Shown: positions 24,504-33,227 of the stretch, piece by piece
How positions within the stretch are numbered: position 1 is the first letter of the stretch
How the letters are laid out: each line of letters starts with the position of its first letter
DNA from: Opitutaceae bacterium
GTDB taxonomy: Bacteria; Verrucomicrobiota; Verrucomicrobiia; Opitutales; Opitutaceae
NCBI GenBank assembly: GCA_030648295.1
Contig: JAUSID010000106.1
Location: 1-34,590, forward strand
Length of the DNA: 34,590 bases
Reading direction: 5' to 3'
Program-made: the position numbers and the translations under genes
The notes under the pieces: generated by a model
Seen by the model: the letters and a program-made list of their open reading frames with translations, nothing else
Databases searched by the model: none
What the model was told of the DNA's origin: nothing

Positions 24504-25979
24504 CTACGCCAGAATTCCCTTCACGACCTGCGCCGGCTCGACGCCGCTCAGCCGCATGTCGAGGCCTTGGTGCTTGAAGGTGAACTTCGAGTGATCGATG
24601 CCGAGGCAGTGGAGCAGGGTGGCGTTGAGGTCGTGCAGGCTCACGGGATCCTTCACGATGTTGTACGAAAAGTCGTCCGTCTCGCCATACACCACTCCGC
24701 CTCTTACGCCGCCGCCCGCGAGCCACACGCTGAAGCAGCGCGGATGATGATCGCGGCCGTAATTCGTTTTCGTCAGCGCGCCCTGGCTGTACACCGTGCG
24801 GCCGAACTCGCCCGCCCACACCACCAGCGTGTCGTCCAGCAACCCGCGCTGCTTCAAATCGGTGATGAGCGCGTGACACGCCTGATCCGTGTCCTTGCAT
24901 TGCAGCCGGTGATCGTTCGGCAGGTTGCCATGCTGGTCCCAGCCGCGGTGGAGAATCTGCACCACGCGGACATCCCGCTCGGCCATCCGTCGCGCGAGCA
25001 GGCAGCTCGCCGCAAACGACCCCGGTACCTTCACGTCGTCCCCGTACAGGTCGAGCGTCGCCTGGCTCTCGTTGGAAAAATCCGTCAGGTCCGGCACGCT
25101 GGTCTGCATCCGAAACGCCATCTCGTACTGCGCGATGCGCGTCACCGTTTCCGGATCGCCGTACCGCGCGTGCGCCATCTGGTTGAACTGGCTGAGCGAA
25201 TCGAGCATCGCGCGCCGCGTCGTGCGGTCGACGCCGTTCGGATTCTCGAGGAACAGCACCGGGTCGCCCTGCGCGCGCAGCGCCACGCCGGTGTGCGACG
25301 TGGGCAGAAAACCGCTGCTCCACATCCGCGTGAATAGCGCCTGCGCCGCGGCCTTCGACGACCACTTCGGCGTGAGCACCACGAACGCGGGCAGGTCGTT
25401 GTTCTCGCTGCCCAGTCCGTAGGAAATCCACGAACCGAGGCTCGCCTTGCCCGGGATTTCGCTGCCCGTCATCAGGAACGTGCAGGCCGGATCATGGTTG
25501 ATCGCATTCGTGTGCACCGTCCGGACAATCGCGAGGTCGTCGACCATCGTCGCGGTGTACGGCAGCAGATCGCTGACCCACGCGCCATTCTGGCCGTGCT
25601 GGGCGAATTTGAAGAGTGAAGGCGCGACGGGGAAGCGCGTCTGCCCGCTCGTCATCGTCGTGATTCGCTGGCCCATCCGCACCGACTCCGGCAGTTCGAC
25701 GTCGAAATGCTCCTGCAGTCCGGGCTTGTAATCGAACGTGTCGAGCTGCGACGGCCCGCCGTTCATATGCAGATAGATGATACGCTTGGCCTTGGGGGCA
25801 AAGTGGGGGAAGCCGGGGTGCGGCGGGTGCACGCGCGCCGCGAGCGCCTTGGCGCCGAGGTCCGCCGCCCGCGCGCGCGGCGCGAGCCAGTTCAGTGCCA
25901 CGCCGCCCATGGCCAGCCCCGCCCCGGCGAAAAACTGCCGGCGCGTCAAATGATTCAAGTATTCGTGGCAGGGATTCAT
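24504..25979 (-). CDS. DUF1501 domain protein with twin-arginine-like signal
   Basis: A 491-residue protein when started at Met 25979 ([10 protein letters not shown]); an upstream Met at 26015 would add 12 residues. Residues 13-17 are RRQFF, followed by a hydrophobic stretch and ARA-A, which is a Tat-like export signal. DUF1501 proteins have an alkaline-phosphatase/sulfatase-like fold; visible here are [35 protein letters not shown] and [17 protein letters not shown]. They are numerous in Planctomycetota and Verrucomicrobiota and are nearly always paired with a PSCyt1/PSD1 gene, as here, where that gene lies just upstream on the same strand. The enzymatic activity is unknown; work on polysaccharide or sulfated substrates at the cell surface is a common guess. 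Confidence 0.9.
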   Translation of the reverse strand: MNPCHEYLNHLTRRQFFAGAGLAMGGVALNWLAPRARAADLGAKALAARVHPPHPGFPHFAPKAKRIIYLHMNGGPSQLDTFDYKPGLQEHFDVELPESVRMGQRITTMTSGQTRFPVAPSLFKFAQHGQNGAWVSDLLPYTATMVDDLAIVRTVHTNAINHDPACTFLMTGSEIPGKASLGSWISYGLGSENNDLPAFVVLTPKWSSKAAAQALFTRMWSSGFLPTSHTGVALRAQGDPVLFLENPNGVDRTTRRAMLDSLSQFNQMAHARYGDPETVTRIAQYEMAFRMQTSVPDLTDFSNESQATLDLYGDDVKVPGSFAASCLLARRMAERDVRVVQILHRGWDQHGNLPNDHRLQCKDTDQACHALITDLKQRGLLDDTLVVWAGEFGRTVYSQGALTKTNYGRDHHPRCFSVWLAGGGVRGGVVYGETDDFSYNIVKDPVSLHDLNATLLHCLGIDHSKFTFKHQGLDMRLSGVEPAQVVKGILA

Positions 25980-26031
25980 TTCGGTGGAGAAATCTTGAAA
26001 TCGGGCATCGGTCATCTGGCATCTTGAAATT

Positions 26032-29000
26032 TCAGTTGCGGTTGATCGCCTCGTCGAGGTTCAGCAGCAGGTTCGCCACCATCGTCCACGCGGCGAAATC
26101 GTCGGCCGGCAGGATGGCCGATGGTTTGGACTCGCCGTTGTTCAGCACCTGGCTCGCGGCTTCGCGGTTCTGCGCGAAATGCGCGCGGTGGGTCGCGAGG
26201 GTTTCGGCGAGCAGGGTCTGCTCGGCCGGCGTCGGCGGCCGGGCCGCGACGCACTGGAAGGCGAACGCCAGCCGCTCCGGCTCGGTGCTGGTACGCACGA
26301 GCAGCCGCTCGGCAAACGCGCGCGCGGCTTCGAATTGCTGGACGTCGTTCATCAGCGCGAGCGCCTGGAGGGGAGTGTTCGAACGACCGCGGCCGACGCA
26401 GAACGTCTCCCGCGAAGGCGCATCGAAGGTGACCATGGACGGCGCGGGCGCGGTTCGTTTCCAGAACGAGTATAGGCTGCGTCGATACAGCGCCTCGCCG
26501 TGATCCTGCACGTAAACCTTGGTGTTGCTGCCGCCGAACGCGACCGGCTCCCAGATGTTGCCCGGCTGGTATGGCCGCACCGGTGGTCCGCCGATCTGAG
26601 GCCGAAGCAGGCCGCCGATCGCGAGCGCCTGATCGCGCAGCACCTCGGCATCGAGCCGCAGCCGCGATGCGCGCGCCAGCAGCTTGTTCGCCGGATCGAT
26701 TTCCAGCAGCTTCGGTGTGACGCGTGAGTCCTGCCGGTACGTGCGGGACGTCACCAGCAGGCGGACCAGCCGTTTCACGTCCCAGCCGGACTGCATGAAC
26801 TCGCTCGCGAGCCAGTCGAGCAATTGCGGGTGCGTCGGCGGTTCGCCTTGCGCGCCAAAGTCAGTCGGCGTGCGCACGAGCCCCGCGCCAAAAAGCTGCT
26901 GCCAGAAACGGTTCACCGCGACGCGCGAGGTTAGCGGATGCGTTGGGCTGACGAGCCAGCGCGCGAAATCGAGCCGCGTCACGCGGCCGCCCGTTTTCTC
27001 CACCGGGGGCAGAAACGCGGGCGTGCGCGCCTCGACCGGATCGCCCGGCTTGTCGTACTGGCCGCGGATCAAGATGCGCGCCGGCAGCGGCTCCGACCGT
27101 TCCGCCGAAACCAGCGTGATCGGCAGCGTCATCTCGTAATGCACCTGCTCGGCCATCAGCCGGCGCGCCGCATGCACCTGCGGCTCGAGCGCGCCGCGCA
27201 GCGGGCCGTAGATGTAGTCGCGATAAAAGTCGGCGATGCGTTTCTTCTCCTCGTCATTCTGCTGCGTGGCGGAAAGACCGACGAGGAAGTTGATGTCGTG
27301 CCGCAGTGGAAACGCGTCGAACGCGCGCGCGCCCGTCCGCAGCGAACCCGCCCATGCGCCGCGCGAAATCAGCGGGTCATCGCTCGCGCTCGGGCTCGTA
27401 TACACGGCGCCGATACGGTCCCACCACGCCGCGCCGTCGCTCTGCGCCAGCCGGATGCCGGTGTACGTTTTGCCCTCGTGGAGCCCGGATTCGCAGGCCA
27501 TCGCTTCGAGCCGCACGTAGCTGCCGGGCGGAGGCAGCGCCCCGCCGAATGCCGCGTTTTGCGCCACCTCCGGACCGAACGCGGTCGCGTCGCCCCAGAC
27601 CACGCGCCGCGTTTTCTGCTCGCTGATGAACTCGAGGCTGAGCGCCCGCGGCGGGTTTGTCGGGTCGAGCTGGACGTGGACAAACGCAGTGGCTTCGGTG
27701 CGCACGGTCAACATCACGTCTCCCGCGGTGAACGCGATCGGCCGTTCCACCTTTCCCTCCAGCCGCAACGCCCGCTTGCCGCCGGCGACCGGCACGTCCT
27801 TGCCGCCGAGCCACTGGCCTGCCGGCGCCGGACCGGTGACATTATCCGGCGTCGGCAGATCCGAATCCTCCGCCCAAATCATTTCGTAGGTGATCGGCTT
27901 CCGGTCCGGTTTGATGAGGGTGGTGCCCGCGGCCATCAGTTCTTCCGCCCGCGCGGTCACCGCGGCCTCGAGCGGTTTGACGGCCGCGTTGATCTCGTCG
28001 ATTCGACGCTGTTTCTCCGCCGTGTCGCCGATGATGGCCACCGGTCCCGCCACGCGCACGTTTCCGTCCCAGACCCGATCGGCGAGGCCTTTGAAAATCG
28101 CCCCGAGCGAGTAGTACTCCCGCTGGGTGAGCGGATCGAATTTGTGATCGTGGCACGAGGCGCAGTTCGCCGTCAGTCCCATCCAAACGGCCGAGGTGGT
28201 GTCGACGCGATCGGCGGTGTTGCGCGCCTCGGCCTCGGCTTCAATCGCGCCGCCCTCGGACGTCGAGAGGTGGTTGCGATTGTATCCCGTCGCGACGACC
28301 TGATCGACCCGCGGGTGCGGCAGCATGTCGCCCGCGAGCTGCTCGATCGTGAACTGGTCAAACGGCAGGTTGCGGTTGAACGCCTGCACGACCCAGTCGC
28401 GGTACGGCCAGATGGTGCGCACGTTGTCGAGGTGCAGCCCGTGCGTGTCGGCGTAGCGGATGGCGTCGAGCCAGTGCCGGCCGAAATGTTCACCATAGCG
28501 CGGTGACGCGAGCAGCCGTTCGACGAGCCTCTCGTAAGAGCCGGGAGCGCGATCGGCCACATAAGCCGCGACCTCGTCCGGCGTCGGCGGCAGACCGGTG
28601 AGATCGAGCGTGAGACGGCGAACGAGGATTTCCGGTGGCGCCTCGGGGGAGAGGGCGAGCTGTCGCGCGGCCAGCTTGGCCGCGATGTAGCGATCGACTG
28701 AATGATCGCCGGCGCCGGCCGTGGGCGGGGGCACCTCGGGACGCGCCACCGGCTCGTAAGCCCAGTGGCTCTGATACTCGGCGCCCTGCAAAATCCACTG
28801 CCGGATCAGGTCGCGTTGCGGCGGCTTGAGCGGCGACTTGTGCGAGTCCGGCGGCGGCATCACCTCGTCCTCGTGCGGGCTGTTGATGCGCTGCCAGAGT
28901 TCCGACTGTTCCAAATCGCCCGGCACGATCGCATGCACGCCCTTGCGGTCAGAGAGCGCGCTTTCCCTCTGGTCGAGCCGCAGCTTTTTCTCGCGCTTCT

Positions 29001-29145
29001 TCGCATCGATCCCATGGCAGGCGAAGCAGTTCTCGGCCAGGATCGGCCGGATGTGTTGATTGAACGTGATCGGCTCCGCCGCGCCGGCGCGCTGGAGCGC
29101 GACGATGCCGAGCAGCAACGAACCGCAAAGTTTCCTCGTGGGCAT
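26032..29145 (-). CDS. PSCyt1/DUF1549/DUF1553 (PSD1) cytochrome-like protein
   Basis: A 1037-residue exported protein with signal peptide ([16 protein letters not shown]). A haem-binding CFACH (40-44) lies in the planctomycete cytochrome c domain (about 27-120). DUF1549 follows (about 148-360), with a second CASCH (328-332) in [14 protein letters not shown] middle beta-rich segment (about 400-590) looks like a carbohydrate-binding module. DUF1553 spans about 720-990 ([20 protein letters not shown]). The two CxxCH sites suggest c-type haems in the periplasm. It is the expected partner of the DUF1501 protein downstream and the two probably act as one unit. The function of the pair is not established experimentally, as far as I know. 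Confidence 0.92.
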   Translation of the reverse strand: MPTRKLCGSLLLGIVALQRAGAAEPITFNQHIRPILAENCFACHGIDAKKREKKLRLDQRESALSDRKGVHAIVPGDLEQSELWQRINSPHEDEVMPPPDSHKSPLKPPQRDLIRQWILQGAEYQSHWAYEPVARPEVPPPTAGAGDHSVDRYIAAKLAARQLALSPEAPPEILVRRLTLDLTGLPPTPDEVAAYVADRAPGSYERLVERLLASPRYGEHFGRHWLDAIRYADTHGLHLDNVRTIWPYRDWVVQAFNRNLPFDQFTIEQLAGDMLPHPRVDQVVATGYNRNHLSTSEGGAIEAEAEARNTADRVDTTSAVWMGLTANCASCHDHKFDPLTQREYYSLGAIFKGLADRVWDGNVRVAGPVAIIGDTAEKQRRIDEINAAVKPLEAAVTARAEELMAAGTTLIKPDRKPITYEMIWAEDSDLPTPDNVTGPAPAGQWLGGKDVPVAGGKRALRLEGKVERPIAFTAGDVMLTVRTEATAFVHVQLDPTNPPRALSLEFISEQKTRRVVWGDATAFGPEVAQNAAFGGALPPPGSYVRLEAMACESGLHEGKTYTGIRLAQSDGAAWWDRIGAVYTSPSASDDPLISRGAWAGSLRTGARAFDAFPLRHDINFLVGLSATQQNDEEKKRIADFYRDYIYGPLRGALEPQVHAARRLMAEQVHYEMTLPITLVSAERSEPLPARILIRGQYDKPGDPVEARTPAFLPPVEKTGGRVTRLDFARWLVSPTHPLTSRVAVNRFWQQLFGAGLVRTPTDFGAQGEPPTHPQLLDWLASEFMQSGWDVKRLVRLLVTSRTYRQDSRVTPKLLEIDPANKLLARASRLRLDAEVLRDQALAIGGLLRPQIGGPPVRPYQPGNIWEPVAFGGSNTKVYVQDHGEALYRRSLYSFWKRTAPAPSMVTFDAPSRETFCVGRGRSNTPLQALALMNDVQQFEAARAFAERLLVRTSTEPERLAFAFQCVAARPPTPAEQTLLAETLATHRAHFAQNREAASQVLNNGESKPSAILPADDFAAWTMVANLLLNLDEAINRN

Positions 29146-29321
29146 GTGGGACCGTTCGCGAGCGACCGGTGGGACGGACAGTATTCAGTGGGTTCCGTCC
29201 CGCAAGCGGCGCGCGAGGGGCAGAAAGACGCGGCGAAACCGGAGGCGCAAGGCGCAAAACGGCGCCGGCACGTGTTGCTTCGAACTGCTTCCCGAAAGAT
29301 GCGCCGTGGAGAAGGGAGCCC

Positions 29322-29354
29322 CCTCGACAGGCTCGGGGCCTTGAGCCTGCCGAA
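29322..29354. repeat. Palindromic repeat, CAGGCTC...GAGCCTG
   Basis: CAGGCTC (29328-29334) pairs with GAGCCTG (29343-29349). On the minus strand the sequence reads as FRQAQGPEPVEG, a string that recurs in spurious translations of REP-like repeats in many genomes. It is not a gene. Confidence 0.65.
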
Positions 29355-29672
29355 ACGGGAGGGAGAAAGGAGCAGGGACAATTTCCAACGAGGCTCCTAT
29401 GCCCCAAGGGTTTCCCAGGGCGGCGCAGCCGCAACCGAAGTAATATGTGTTCACGCGCAGCCGGAAACGTTTTTCGCTCCACAGTCCCGGACTTTCAATC
29501 AACTCGACTTTGATGCTCGTCGACGCTTGATGGTCCTTGATTGAAATCCTGAAGCGCGCGGTTCGCCTGCCCATGAGCTCGACAAAAAATGTGCACCGCA
29601 GATCCTGCAACTACGTCGTCTACCCAAATTTGAGTATCCCGTCCGTAAAACGCGGTTCAGGCTAATAACACT

Positions 29673-29679
29673 GTTGGGC
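29673..29679 (+). other. attC-like R' core GTTGGGC, left edge of cassette 1
   Basis: GTTGGGC fits the integron core consensus GTTRRRY and lies 8 bases before the ATG of the next ORF. The identical heptamer precedes the second ORF. A matching R'' and folded arm on its left side could not be found with confidence. Confidence 0.4.
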
Positions 29680-29687
29680 AAATAACC

Positions 29688-30515
29688 ATGTGTTACCGAG
29701 CGTTGTTCCTTGTGTGGTATTTTAGCGCTGTGCCCGTTGTTACGGCCCAGACGCTTGTCTTGGATGAGTCACCATCAGGTATCCGCGAATTGATGCTCTG
29801 TATCGGGAAGACTGTTGACAGCGCGGAGTTCAAGAAAGTGAAAAGCGCCCATGGGCTCCGCTTATGGGAAACGAAACAGAATGACCGCGAGACCCACGGA
29901 GATACCTCGATTATCGTAAGGGATACCTGGGTTACCTACCGTGGGACGGGGATTCGTGTGTACGCGCACAAACACGAATACTTACGTCGAGATACAAATG
30001 AGAGCATTTTCTCGGCATTTAGCAGCGCGCAAATCAGGGTATCTCACGTCTCTCTGCTGCTTGGTGAATGCGACGAAAATCTCTGGACGCGGGACCGTTG
30101 GACAGGAGATCTGCCAAAAATCGTAATGCCAGATTCCCCGGCGATGTTGCTACGGACTTACACGCAACCGGAGTATGATCGCACTGAGGAAGAGTTCACC
30201 AACTGGGGTGAGGATCGAAGACGTGAACGGAAGAGGCGAACGGTCAGTTATGCGTTTCAATTTAGCTCAGTGGATTCGTTCCCGTTTACGTTTGTATTTG
30301 AAGACGATGTTCTGGCGATGCTGACGATTCGCGCCACGTTTAACCACGTCATCTGCGTACCGCCCACGCCTCCGAAGGAAGAGCCCAAGTCGCCAGAGCC
30401 AACGCCCTGCGCCGTCATGCCTCGTGCCACCCTACCCAAAATGAAAAGCCCAAGTTGGACTGCTTTCTCTTTCCCTGCACGAGGCATGCCGGCGCAGGGC
30501 GTGGCTCATCTTTGA
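29688..30515 (+). CDS. Secreted protein of unknown function, cassette-like gene 1
   Basis: A 275-residue protein beginning with a signal peptide (MCYRALFLVWYFSAVPVVTAQ). I do not recognise a family. The body is mixed alpha/beta with many charged residues (EEFTNWGEDRRRERKRRTVSY). The last ~45 residues are read through the attC-like site and are probably not part of the original fold. The DNA is visibly less GC-rich than the neighbours and its codon use differs, which suggests transfer. The start lies 8 bp after a GTTGGGC site and no promoter is seen, as expected for an integron cassette gene. It could be a host-independent accessory or immunity protein, but nothing specific can be said. Confidence 0.65.
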   Translation: MCYRALFLVWYFSAVPVVTAQTLVLDESPSGIRELMLCIGKTVDSAEFKKVKSAHGLRLWETKQNDRETHGDTSIIVRDTWVTYRGTGIRVYAHKHEYLRRDTNESIFSAFSSAQIRVSHVSLLLGECDENLWTRDRWTGDLPKIVMPDSPAMLLRTYTQPEYDRTEEEFTNWGEDRRRERKRRTVSYAFQFSSVDSFPFTFVFEDDVLAMLTIRATFNHVICVPPTPPKEEPKSPEPTPCAVMPRATLPKMKSPSWTAFSFPARGMPAQGVAHL

Positions 30516-30523
30516 CGTTGGGC
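30383..30523 (+). other. attC-like recombination site 1 (141 nt)
   Basis: The outer boxes are GCCCAAG (30383-30389, one base off the RYYYAAC consensus) and GTTGGGC (30517-30523). Between them two arms, 30396-30427 and 30477-30507, pair almost perfectly: one T/G mismatch and one extra A on the left arm (GAGCCAACGCCC against GAGCCACGCCC). An unpaired extrahelical base is a hallmark of attC. The loop is 49 nt. The total length is at the upper end of the known attC range. Confidence 0.6.
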
Positions 30524-30528
30524 AAAAG

Positions 30529-30918
30529 ATGAAATCGCTGAGGATCGTGAGTTCCGCGATGATTACAGGGGCTGCCGTGTTTTGCGGAATGTTCGCGCCA
30601 CTCGTCTTCAGTTCGGTGAGGAATGCCATTTGGGAACCGCTGTTCGGCATCGGTTTCTTCACCGCGGGTTTTCTTTTTCATCCTTACTCCGGCAATCGCG
30701 TCATCGGATTGATTGGAGCAATTGCCTGGCCGTTGCTCGTCTGTGCCATAATTGGATGGGGCGTCTGGAAGCTCACGGCGAGTCGGTCGCCTTGGGTTGC
30801 CGTTACGGCAGCGCTCTACTTCCTCTCCCTCTGTGCATGGGTGTCAGTGAAGACAGCGAATCAACTATCCTCGCATGCTTTTCCGTTCTACTCGCAGCTT
30901 TCGGCGGCGTGGTATTGA
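30529..30918 (+). CDS. Small membrane protein, cassette-like gene 2
   Basis: A 129-residue protein with about four hydrophobic segments (roughly 8-28, 38-52, 58-78 and 88-108) and few charges, so an integral inner-membrane protein. No family recognised. ATG lies 5 bp after GTTGGGC, and the stop lies 6 bp before the next attC-like box, which is the compact layout of an integron cassette. The base composition is lower in GC than surrounding genes. A GTG or upstream start is not possible within the cassette. Confidence 0.6.
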   Translation: MKSLRIVSSAMITGAAVFCGMFAPLVFSSVRNAIWEPLFGIGFFTAGFLFHPYSGNRVIGLIGAIAWPLLVCAIIGWGVWKLTASRSPWVAVTAALYFLSLCAWVSVKTANQLSSHAFPFYSQLSAAWY

Positions 30919-30924
30919 GAAAAT

Positions 30925-30977
30925 GCCCAACCCAGAAGGTTGTGTTGCGCGCAGCCGCAACACGACCCTTGTTGAAC
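30925..30977 (+). other. attC-like recombination site 2 (53 nt)
   Basis: R''-like GCCCAAC (30925-30931) and R'-like GTTGAAC (30971-30977) both match the consensus. Inside them GTGTTGCG pairs with CGCAACAC, and AAGG/CCTT extends the stem with bulges. It is slightly shorter than typical attC sites. It begins 6 bp after the stop of the membrane-protein gene. Confidence 0.5.
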
Positions 30978-31453
30978 GGGCCCCTCCTTCGCCCAAGCGC
31001 TACGGCGGGCAGAGCCGGGAATAACGCGTGGCTTTCCTATGCGGAAAGTATTTTTCGCCGGTCTGGCCGGGAGAACCCTTGAGCGGACACCACGGAGGTC
31101 CGGCCCCCCAACGTGGTCGGGCCTGCCGCCGCTAAAGCCCCGCTCGCTCCCCCAAGGTGGTTGATGCTGCGAGGTAAGATGCGCCGTCCTCGCCTATGGC
31201 CGAAGCAGGAGCTGCCGGCCGCCGCATCGCCCTGCGCCGCCGGAATCTTTATATACAAAGTGAGATTCGACGTTGCAACGCGCGGTTCCGGACGGATGCG
31301 CTCAACGCAAGAGCTGATTTGCGCCCTGAAATAAGGTTTTCGCGCAGCGAAAACCTATGCGAGCCAGCCCATGCCCCTCGCTCCGCGCTTGCACGCGGCG
31401 CGCGATTGCTTCTCCTCGAACGACGCCGCGTGGCGGCCAACCCCTTTCCGCTC
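30978..31453. other. Intergenic region, no gene
   Basis: Apart from the palindrome at 31334-31356 nothing is supported. Frames on both strands (for example 31113-31334) give arginine- and alanine-rich products without family resemblance. The promoter for the sulfatase should lie near its end, but no clear hexamers are seen. Confidence 0.55.
31334..31356. repeat. Palindrome related to the 3443-3587 repeats
   Basis: AGGTTTTCGC (31334-31343) and GCGAAAACCT (31347-31356) are perfectly complementary around GCA. Position, arm length and GGTTT..CGC composition resemble the hairpins at 3443-3465 and 3564-3587. Confidence 0.6.
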
Positions 31454-32935
31454 ATGATCAAACGGTCCCGATTCTTCCTCCTCGGCCTCGCCCTGGCGGC
31501 CGCCGCCCCGGCCGCGACGAGCTCCCAGCCCAACGTCCTTTTCATCGCCATCGACGATCAAAACGACTGGGTCGGCTACCTCGGCGGCCATCCCCAGGCG
31601 AAGACGCCGAATATTGACCGGCTGGCCGCCCGCGGCACGGCGTTCACCAACGCGCACTGCCAGGCGACGCTCTGCAACCCGTCGCGCGCCAGCCTGCTCA
31701 CGGGGATCCGACCGTCGAGCACGGGGATCCACGGGCTGGCGCCCGGTATCCGCGATGTCGAGACGACGAAGAACCTCGTCTCGCTGCCGCAGACCTTCAC
31801 CCGGGCGGGCTATTTCACCTATTCGTGCGGGAAGATTTATCACGACGGCGCGATGAAGCCCCAGCACCGCGTGGGTGAATTCAACGAGTGGGGTCCGGCG
31901 CCGGGAGGCATCCGGCCGCCGAAGCGGATCGCGAACCTGCCGGGTGAGCAGCATCCGGCGATGGACTGGGGCCCGTTTCCCGAGCGCGACGAGGACGCGC
32001 CGGACTTCAAGATCGCCGACGCGGCGATCGCGGCGCTCGGCAGGGCGCCGGCGGACAAGCCGTTTTTCGTCGCCTGCGGATTTCGGCTGCCGCACGTACC
32101 GTGCTTCGCGCCCCAGAAGTGGTTCGACCTGCATCCGGACGGCCAGCTCGAGATGCCGCCGATGAAGGCGGGCGATCGCGACGACACGCCGCGGTTCTCA
32201 TGGTATCTCCACTGGAAGCTGCCGGAGCCGCGCGCCGCCACGCTCGAGAAGCTCGGCGAGTTGCGAAAACTCGTCCGCGCGTACCTGTCGAGCACGAGTT
32301 TCATGGACGCGCAGGTCGGCCGCGTGCTCGCGGCGCTCGAGGCGAGCGGCCGGACCGACAACACGATCATTGTGCTGTGGAGCGATCATGGGTACCACCT
32401 CGGCGAGAAGGGTATCACCGGCAAGAATACGCTGTGGGAGCGGTCGACCCACGTGCCGCTCGTGTTCGCCGGCCCCGGCATCGTCAAGGCGGCGAAGTGC
32501 GATCGCGCGGTCGAACTGCTCGACATTTTCCCGACCCTGCTGGAGCTGGCCGGGCTGCCGGCGCGGCCCGATCTCGAGGGTCACAGCCTGCGGCCGCAGC
32601 TGAGCGACGCGAAGGCGCCGCGGCCGTGGCCGGCGATCACGACGCACAACCAGGGCAACCATTCCGTGCGCAACGACCGCTGGCGGTACATTCATTACGC
32701 CGACGGCTCGGAGGAACTCTACGATCTGCAGCGCGATCCCAACGAGTGGACGAACCTCGCGCGTGATCCCGCGCACGCCGCGACGAAGCATGAACTCGCC
32801 AACTGGCTGCCCAAGGTCGACCGGCCGATGGCGCCCGGCAGCGCGCATCGCACGCTCGCCTACGATCCGCGCACGGGCGATGCGGTGTGGGAGGGCAAGC
32901 CGATCGGCAAGAACGACCCGATCCCGCAGTTCTGA
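31454..32935 (+). CDS. Exported sulfatase, iduronate-2-sulfatase-like
   Basis: A 493-residue protein started at ATG 31454, which gives a signal peptide (FFLLGLALAAAAPAA). Metal-binding D34/D35 (IAIDDQNDW) is followed by the sulfatase signature C74-x-P-S-R (CNPSRASLLTG, 74-84). C74 should be turned into formylglycine by a maturation enzyme encoded elsewhere. LPHVPCFAP, WSDHGYHLGEKG and a C-terminal YDLQRDPNEWTNL complete the family picture. It would remove sulfate esters from glycans in the periplasm or outside the cell. The open frame further upstream is rejected since it lacks family sequence and would hide the signal. Confidence 0.92.
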   Translation: MIKRSRFFLLGLALAAAAPAATSSQPNVLFIAIDDQNDWVGYLGGHPQAKTPNIDRLAARGTAFTNAHCQATLCNPSRASLLTGIRPSSTGIHGLAPGIRDVETTKNLVSLPQTFTRAGYFTYSCGKIYHDGAMKPQHRVGEFNEWGPAPGGIRPPKRIANLPGEQHPAMDWGPFPERDEDAPDFKIADAAIAALGRAPADKPFFVACGFRLPHVPCFAPQKWFDLHPDGQLEMPPMKAGDRDDTPRFSWYLHWKLPEPRAATLEKLGELRKLVRAYLSSTSFMDAQVGRVLAALEASGRTDNTIIVLWSDHGYHLGEKGITGKNTLWERSTHVPLVFAGPGIVKAAKCDRAVELLDIFPTLLELAGLPARPDLEGHSLRPQLSDAKAPRPWPAITTHNQGNHSVRNDRWRYIHYADGSEELYDLQRDPNEWTNLARDPAHAATKHELANWLPKVDRPMAPGSAHRTLAYDPRTGDAVWEGKPIGKNDPIPQF

Positions 32936-32951
32936 TCGATCGCACGTTCAC

Positions 32952-32976
32952 GTAGCAGCCGAGGTAACGAGGCTGG
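32952..32976. repeat. REP-like GTAGCAGCCG...GAGGCTGG element, copy 2
   Basis: GTAGCAGCCGAGGTAACGAG followed by GCTGG, a close copy of 24285-24310. It lies 16 bp after the sulfatase stop. No T-run follows, so terminator function is uncertain. Confidence 0.6.
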
Positions 32977-33019
32977 CGCAACCGTTCCGAAAATCTTCCG
33001 CACGTGGCAGCCCGGGTGA

Positions 33020-33160
33020 CGACTGCCCGAGGCGATCTCGCATTTCGAAGCCGCGTTGCGGGCGAACCCCGGTGTCGACGCGGCCCGGAACAACGTCGCT
33101 CGCGCGCAACACCTCCGCGCGGTTTTGCCCCGTCCGCGCCCTGATGCCGGGCAAAGGTGA
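33020..33160 (+). pseudogene. Decayed C-terminal TPR fragment
   Basis: Between an upstream TGA (33017-33019) and the TGA at 33158-33160 the frame reads RLPEAISHFEAALRANPG, then a VDAARNNVARAQ segment. This is a standard TPR repeat pattern (AIxHFEAALRxNP...AxNNLAxA) followed by a short proline/arginine-rich tail. There is no start codon in a sensible place and the rest of the protein is missing. It therefore looks like the end of a deleted TPR gene. Confidence 0.5.
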
Positions 33161-33227
33161 TCCGATCGTTCTCGTAATCATACCTCGCCGGCAGCGCGGC
33201 CGCTGACGTGCAGCTGCCGGATCCCGC

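Larger units (their letters stand above)
29146..29687. other. Intergenic region up to cassette boundary, no gene supported
   Basis: 542 bases between the divergent PSD1 gene and the first cassette-like ORF. It contains a palindromic repeat at 29322-29354. The end of the region, from about 29500, becomes less GC-rich and finishes in GTTGGGC (29673-29679). No supported ORF is present; a frame at 29169-29513 is low-complexity. Confidence 0.6.

Noticed and set aside
29169-29513. Plus-strand frame upstream of cassette 1
   Set aside because: Its product is arginine-rich and crosses a known palindromic repeat; no start signal and no family match.
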